Below, in pieces: positions 39,445 to 43,851 of a stretch of 43,851 nucleotides of DNA. The position numbers and the translations under genes were made by a program. Below the pieces are notes generated by a model. The model had not been told where the DNA came from, did no database searches, and saw nothing but the letters and a program-made list of their open reading frames with translations. The DNA comes from JADFOJ01 sp041580235. Its GTDB lineage: Bacteria; Planctomycetota; Phycisphaerae; Phycisphaerales; SM1A02. The stretch lies in contig JBFGEG010000021.1 of the NCBI GenBank assembly GCA_041580235.1, positions 1-43,851 on the forward strand. Direction: 5' to 3'. Each line of letters begins with the position of its first letter. The stretch's first letter is position 1.

Positions 39445-40914
39445 ATGACAGTCAGGGTTCACTCGACACTGGCCGGACTGGCCGGGACCGCGGTGCTTGC
39501 CGCAGTGCAGACGGCGGGGGCTGAGGTGGGTCTTCCGCCCGGCGCCGTCCCGGTGGGCATCCCCGTGAACTGGACGATCATCAACGGGCCGTGCGGCGGG
39601 GACGCCGCTCCCGCCGAGGGCGCGGACCTCGTCGTGTGCCGCATCGGCGGCGCCGACGGCAGCGACCTCAAGGAGTACAGCCCGGTTGCCGGCATCGGTG
39701 CCTACGCCTTCGGCACCACCTCCTGCAACAACGGCACGACGCTTCTGGACTGGCTCGATGATCCGCCGCTGGCCAACCGGCACCCGGTCATCGCCCAGAA
39801 CGTCTTCCGGCTGTCGGGCGGCCGCTTCGAGCAGATCGGCATGAGCTGGCTCAAGCACGGATTCTGCGCCGCCGACAACGGCCTCTGCGGGGCCTGCGCC
39901 CCGGTCAACAACTGCTTCGCCCTGGGGATCGGGTGCGCCGACACGTACCAGGCGCAGATCAACGGCGACTTCCCGCAGTTCCTCGGCCCGCGGTCGGAAG
40001 TGAACCCGCACACCGGGTGGTTTCCGTTCCCGCACTCGGTGCCGTCGGGCGCCAACGCCGGTCGGGTCCAGATCAACCACGACGACCTGGATCCCGCTCT
40101 CAACGACGGGGCGCGGTACTTCGGCGAGTCTCAGTACATCACCCCCGATGACGCGGGAACCGCCAACGCGCACAACAACAACACGTACCGCGAGATCATC
40201 GTCGAGCCGAAGTTCTTCGGCACCTATCCCCTGACGTTCACGGGCGGCAACGTTCAGCAGGAGCCGGCCATCAACGCGTGGCAGGCGGCCGATCCGGCCG
40301 TTGACCTGGTGACCATCGACGTGCCCGGCGACGGGCGGTTCATTCTGGGATACAACGTGACCGAGGACCCGCCGGGGACCTGGAACTACGAGTACGCCCT
40401 GTACAACATGAACGCTCACCGCGCGGCGCGGCTGTTCAGCGTGCCCGCTGCGGCCACGGCGGTGCTCAGCGACCCGGGCTTCCACGACGTGCACTATCAC
40501 TCCGGCGAGAGCTACGACGGCAGCGACTGGAGCTGGTCGCCCGCGGGCAGCGCCGGGACATGGTCGACCGCGGTCGAGAGCGAGAACCCCAACGCCAACG
40601 CCTTGCGGTGGGGGACGCTGTACAACTTCCGGTTCACCGCCGACAGGCCGCCGGCGATGGTCGAGGCCACCATCGGCCTGTTCCGCGCCGGCGCTCCCAG
40701 CGCGTTGACGGTCAGCGTCCTGGGGCCGGCGGGCGCGCCGGCTCAGGATCCCTGCCCCTGGGACTGCGACGGCGACGGCATCGTGGGCATCGGCGACTTC
40801 CTGATGGTGCTCGGCGGGTGGGGCCCGGGCACCGCATGTGATGGCGACGGGGACGGGATGACCGGGATCAGCGATTTCCTGGGCGTGCTGGGCAACTGGG
40901 GGCCGTGCCCCTGA
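39445..40914 (+). CDS. Secreted protein with C-terminal dockerin-like calcium repeats (paralogue 1)
   Basis: The 489-aa protein starts at ATG 39445 after AGGGAGAAG. N-terminal signal peptide to about residue 26 (MTVRVHSTLAGLAGTAVLAAVQTAGA). The core of about 400 residues shares many blocks with the next gene: GTTSCNNGT, VIAQNVFRL, RFEQIGMSWLKHGF, LDPALND...YFGESQYITPDD, YEYALYNMN, FHDVHYHSG and LRWGTLYNFRF. The last 55 residues hold two EF-hand-like loops (DCDGDGIVGIGDFLMVLGGWG and DGDGDGMTGISDFLGVLGNWG), the planctomycete dockerin-like type that ends in WGPC. Such proteins are probably exported to the cell surface. Core function unknown. The next gene starts 38 bases after the stop. Confidence 0.9.
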   Translation: MTVRVHSTLAGLAGTAVLAAVQTAGAEVGLPPGAVPVGIPVNWTIINGPCGGDAAPAEGADLVVCRIGGADGSDLKEYSPVAGIGAYAFGTTSCNNGTTLLDWLDDPPLANRHPVIAQNVFRLSGGRFEQIGMSWLKHGFCAADNGLCGACAPVNNCFALGIGCADTYQAQINGDFPQFLGPRSEVNPHTGWFPFPHSVPSGANAGRVQINHDDLDPALNDGARYFGESQYITPDDAGTANAHNNNTYREIIVEPKFFGTYPLTFTGGNVQQEPAINAWQAADPAVDLVTIDVPGDGRFILGYNVTEDPPGTWNYEYALYNMNAHRAARLFSVPAAATAVLSDPGFHDVHYHSGESYDGSDWSWSPAGSAGTWSTAVESENPNANALRWGTLYNFRFTADRPPAMVEATIGLFRAGAPSALTVSVLGPAGAPAQDPCPWDCDGDGIVGIGDFLMVLGGWGPGTACDGDGDGMTGISDFLGVLGNWGPCP

Positions 40915-40952
40915 GACGTTCTCGAGGCGGGTCGTACGGAGGGAAGAAGATC

Positions 40953-42728
40953 GTGAACAGGTGTGGAGCATTCGTTGTCGCATTCGCGGCCGTGACCCTG
41001 GCCGCGGCCGGGCGACCGGCGGCCGCCGACCCCCCCTGCACCGCGCTGGGCGGCGCGTGTCCGACCCCCAGCAGCGGGCCCGACGTCGTCGTCGGCGAGC
41101 TCGTCGGAATCTCCCGGTGGGGAACGATCGACGGCATCTCCGCCTACTCCATCGGCACGACGTCGTGCAACATCGGCGACTGGGTGCTGAGCTGGGACGC
41201 CGACACGCCGCTTCACCCCGTCATCGCCCAGAACATGTACCGGCTCAAGGACGGTCGCTTCGAGCAGATCGGCATGAGCTGGCTCAAGCACGGGTTCGCC
41301 GCGCTGACCGGCAACCTCTGCTGCACGTGCATCAACCCCAACAACAGCCAGTTCCTCGGCGTGGGGTGCTCCGACCCGTACTCGGCGAACCTCAACGGCG
41401 ACCAGGACGGAACGGGCTGCTGCGGCGGCCTGGGACCGAGGTACCAGGTCAATGCCGAGACGGGCGCGTTTGCGTTTCCTTACGACTCGCTCGGCATGGC
41501 GGGTAACGCCATCTACAAGCGGCTCCAGGTACGCCTCGACGATCTTGACCCTGCCCTCAACCCCGGCGCCAAGTACTACGGCGAGGGGCACTACGTCGCC
41601 CCGGACGATTCCGACGCCGCCAATCATCACAACAACGCCTCCTACACGCGTTTCGTGGTGGGCAACTTCCAGAACGGAAGCTGGATCCTGCTGTTCACGG
41701 GAGACACGACTCGGGGGTGCCCCGCCATCTACGCCTGGCAGGAGGAGGATCCGGACGTGGTCATCGAGGTCATCGAGGATGACAACGATCCCGGTGACGA
41801 TCACGACGGCCGCTTCTATCTGGGCCACCGTGTGACCGACAACGGTGACGGCACGTGGCACTACGAATACGCGTTGTACAACATGAACTCCAACCGATCG
41901 GCGAAGAGCTTCACGGTACCCGTCGATCCGCTGGCCACCATCAGCAACATCGGCTTCCACGACGTCGACTATCACTCCGGCGACGGTGTGAGCGGGGTCA
42001 CGACCTCGGGCACCGACTGGACCGTCACCCAGCAGTGCGGCCAGGTCACCTGGGCCACCGAGAACTACAGCACCGACGTCAACGCCAATGCCCTGCGCTG
42101 GGGGACACTTTACAACTTCCGGTTCGATGCGGATGCGCCGCCGGTCGATGTCACGACGACCATCAACCTGTTCAAGCCGGGCGTTGTTCCGCAGGTCTTC
42201 ACCGCCAACCAGGGCCCGGGACCTCCGGTGTGCCCCTGGGATGCCGACGACGACGACCAGGTGGGCATCTCGGAGTTTCTCGAGATCCTCGGCCGATGGG
42301 GCGAGCCCGAGTGCGGCCCTCCCGACTTTGACGGCGACGGCAACATCGGCATCGAGGACTTCCTGCTGGTCCTCGGCCACTGGGGGCCGTGCCCGACCGA
42401 TGACGCCTGCGGGCCGGGGGCGGGAAGCTGCACGACGGCCAACGGGACAGCCGGTTGCAGCGACCTGGAGTGCTGCGGGACGGTGTGCGCTGTCGAGCCG
42501 CTGTGCTGCGACGTCGAGTGGGATGCGAGCTGCGGCGGTCTGGCGTTGACGCTGTGCGGCAACTGCGGTGACGCGGGAGCGGGCGACTGCTGCTCGGCCA
42601 ACGGCACGCCCGGCTGCGACGAAGCCGCGTGCTGCGCGAGCGTCTGCGAAGCCGACCCTCTCTGCTGCACGAGCCAGTGGGACGTCATCTGCGCGCTTCA
42701 GGCCGAGACGTCGTGCGGTTGCCCGTGA
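40953..42728 (+). CDS. Secreted dockerin-like protein with extra cysteine modules (paralogue 2)
   Basis: From GTG 40953 (VNRCGAFVVAFAAVTLAAAG) the protein has 591 residues; GGAGGGAAGAAG just upstream is a strong ribosome site, so the longer frame from 40905 is rejected. It is a clear paralogue of the preceding gene (shared blocks RFEQIGMSWLKHGF, DDLDPALN, YEYALYNMN, LRWGTLYNFRF). The two calcium loops (VGISEFLEILGRWG, DFDGDGNIGIEDFLLVLGHWG) are not at the C-terminus: about 110 residues follow with two repeats of a cysteine module, ANGTAGCSDLECCGTVC...CC...WDASC and ANGTPGCDEAACCASVC...CC...WDVIC, ending CGCP. This arrangement is known in planctomycetes only as uncharacterised proteins. Confidence 0.9.
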   Translation: MNRCGAFVVAFAAVTLAAAGRPAAADPPCTALGGACPTPSSGPDVVVGELVGISRWGTIDGISAYSIGTTSCNIGDWVLSWDADTPLHPVIAQNMYRLKDGRFEQIGMSWLKHGFAALTGNLCCTCINPNNSQFLGVGCSDPYSANLNGDQDGTGCCGGLGPRYQVNAETGAFAFPYDSLGMAGNAIYKRLQVRLDDLDPALNPGAKYYGEGHYVAPDDSDAANHHNNASYTRFVVGNFQNGSWILLFTGDTTRGCPAIYAWQEEDPDVVIEVIEDDNDPGDDHDGRFYLGHRVTDNGDGTWHYEYALYNMNSNRSAKSFTVPVDPLATISNIGFHDVDYHSGDGVSGVTTSGTDWTVTQQCGQVTWATENYSTDVNANALRWGTLYNFRFDADAPPVDVTTTINLFKPGVVPQVFTANQGPGPPVCPWDADDDDQVGISEFLEILGRWGEPECGPPDFDGDGNIGIEDFLLVLGHWGPCPTDDACGPGAGSCTTANGTAGCSDLECCGTVCAVEPLCCDVEWDASCGGLALTLCGNCGDAGAGDCCSANGTPGCDEAACCASVCEADPLCCTSQWDVICALQAETSCGCP

Positions 42729-42746
42729 GCCGGCGGTCTCGCCGGC
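42729..42746. terminator. Possible bidirectional terminator hairpin
   Basis: GCCGGCG (42729-42735), loop GTCT, CGCCGGC (42740-42746) is a perfect 7-bp stem directly after the stop of the dockerin-like gene and 4 bases before the stop of the convergent permease gene. There is no T run, hence low confidence. Confidence 0.4.
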
Positions 42747-42750
42747 ACAT

Positions 42751-43851
42751 TCACTGATCGTCCTGCGGGATCGTTCGGCCGTGGGGATCCGTGGCGAGCT
42801 CGCCCGCTGCCTCGGAGAGCCCTCGCTGCAGCGCCGGCCCCGTCACGTGCTCCAGCTGCATGGCCGTGCCGTGCACATGATCGGGGCGGAGACCGAGATT
42901 CCTCACGAGGTACGACTCCCACAGGCGGTGCGACCGCACGAGGTCGATGGCGCGGCGCCGGCCCGCGCCGGTGAGCCGGCAGGCGGCTCCATCGCGTCGC
43001 ACGAGGCCTTGACGCATCAGCGCCGCCAGGGCCATCCGCGGGGCCACCGGCCCCAGGTAAAGCGCCTCGCGCAACCGCGTGATGAGCCGCGGACGCGACT
43101 CGGCCAGCCCGTGCTCCTCCAGGCGGTACAGCAGGCCCAGGACGTCCTCACGCACGATGCGCCGGCTCAACGCAGCGCGGTGAAGGAGCCGGCTGAGCAC
43201 GCCGTACCGGGGCGCGCCCAGCATGACCGCGACGAAGATCACACCGGCCATCGTCGCCATCATGCCGGAGGTCGTGGTGTCGACGAAGCCGAACCACGTG
43301 GGGACCGTGATCGCTGCGGCGTGACCCAGCCCGGCGCTGAGCCCCCCCAGCAGAAGGCTGACGATGATCATGCGTCCAAGCCGGTCCGTCAGCAGGTGCG
43401 CCGCGGCGGCGGGCACGATGAGCATGGCGATGACGAGGATGCTGCCGATCGCCTCGAAGGACGCCACCGTCGTCACGGCGACGAGCGTCATGAGCAGGTA
43501 ATGCATGACCCGGGCGTTGATGCCCAGGGTCGTCGCCAGGGCGGGGTCGAAGGAGCAGATCTTGAGCTCCTTGTAGAGCAGGCCGACGACCAGCACGTTG
43601 ACGGCAAACACCCCCGCCAGGACGAGCGCGGCCCGCGGTATGGAGAGGTTGCCCACGTCCACCAGGTCGAGCGGGACCAGCTCGATCGATCCGTACAGAA
43701 CACAGCCCGGGTCGAGGTCCACGTGGTCGGCGGCGCGGACGATCATGATCAGTCCGATGGCGAAGAGCGTCGTGAACACGACTCCCATGGCCGCGCCCCG
43801 ATCCACCTTGCCGAAGCTGTGCACCCACTGGGTCAGCAGCGCCGTAAGCAC
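42751..43851 (-). CDS. Metal ABC transporter permease fused to DtxR-type regulator (5' end outside window)
   Basis: The visible 366 residues run off the right edge at 43851, so the N-terminus is missing. Residues about 1-225 are a ZnuB/MntB-type ABC-3 permease with multiple hydrophobic segments and the family segments LDLVDVGNLSIPR, KELKICSFDPALATTLGI and AIGSILVIAMLIVPAAAA. The remaining ~140 residues are soluble: LVRRDGAACRLTGAGRRRAIDLVRSHRLWESYL, then LEHV, which matches the winged helix and metal-binding dimerisation part of DtxR/MntR. So a metal-sensing domain is attached to the transporter. Such fusions are known in a few bacterial groups; the metal (Mn, Zn or Fe) and its control effect are not decidable. 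Convergent with the dockerin-like gene. Confidence 0.88.
   Translation of the reverse strand: MLTALLTQWVHSFGKVDRGAAMGVVFTTLFAIGLIMIVRAADHVDLDPGCVLYGSIELVPLDLVDVGNLSIPRAALVLAGVFAVNVLVVGLLYKELKICSFDPALATTLGINARVMHYLLMTLVAVTTVASFEAIGSILVIAMLIVPAAAAHLLTDRLGRMIIVSLLLGGLSAGLGHAAAITVPTWFGFVDTTTSGMMATMAGVIFVAVMLGAPRYGVLSRLLHRAALSRRIVREDVLGLLYRLEEHGLAESRPRLITRLREALYLGPVAPRMALAALMRQGLVRRDGAACRLTGAGRRRAIDLVRSHRLWESYLVRNLGLRPDHVHGTAMQLEHVTGPALQRGLSEAAGELATDPHGRTIPQDDQ

Noticed and set aside
40743..42380. Minus-strand 545-codon frame across the dockerin-like gene
   Set aside because: Mirror frame; no domain, plus strand gene strongly supported.

Overview
The window is GC-rich throughout and reads as a chromosomal segment of a planctomycete, most likely of the Phycisphaerae. 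The support is indirect: two secreted proteins end in paired dockerin-like calcium loops of the type D-x-D-G-D-G...DFL-x-VLG-x-WGPC, one of them followed by CC...C...WD cysteine modules; a prepilin-like protein carries GFTLVE and a C-terminal LDGSV stretch; an ECF sigma factor is paired with a membrane Ser/Thr kinase; and there are many signal-peptide proteins without a recognised family. No phage, plasmid, insertion sequence or CRISPR array was seen. Because of the high GC, very long antisense open frames shadow many genes; these were rejected.

Layout. 1-4433: the end of a membrane protein (cut by the window edge), a VIT/von Willebrand A protein and a DUF1570-like metalloprotease. 4518-8935: a probable envelope-sensing locus, with a secreted coiled-coil protein divergent from an ECF sigma factor and a two-ended membrane Ser/Thr kinase. 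8971-10386: a small anchored protein and a TauE/SafE permease. 10419-15737: a carbon block with methylisocitrate lyase, a zinc-ribbon membrane protein, a methylcitrate/citrate synthase, a PqqB-like metallo-beta-lactamase-fold protein, a secreted protein and a 3-hydroxyacyl-CoA dehydrogenase. 15742-20031: Ada DNA repair, a DegP/HtrA protease, a methyltransferase, an RNA cyclic phosphodiesterase and an HU protein. 20205-23347: a D-2-hydroxyacid dehydrogenase, enolase and a TlpA-like lipoprotein.

23463-26287: a two-gene oligopeptide-type ABC cassette (permease and binding protein only), flanked by inverted 17-bp repeats. 26592-31272: two large secreted proteins of unknown function and a flippase-like membrane protein. 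31260-34136: orotate phosphoribosyltransferase, a prepilin-like protein and GatB. 34153-36631: a diadenylate-cyclase-like protein divergent from two tandem cyclophilins. 36732-38766: a secreted protein with a duplicated GRNYLLPT module and a CsgG-like lipoprotein. 39137-39210: tRNA-Cys. 39445-42728: two paralogous secreted dockerin-like proteins. 42751-43851: a metal ABC permease fused to a DtxR-like regulator, cut by the window end.

The most interesting items are the sigma/kinase/coiled-coil locus, the diadenylate-cyclase-like protein with an RHA instead of RHR motif, the PqqB-like protein overlapping the methylcitrate synthase gene, the paralogous dockerin-like pair, the permease-DtxR fusion, and a bipartite palindromic repeat present twice in opposite module order.
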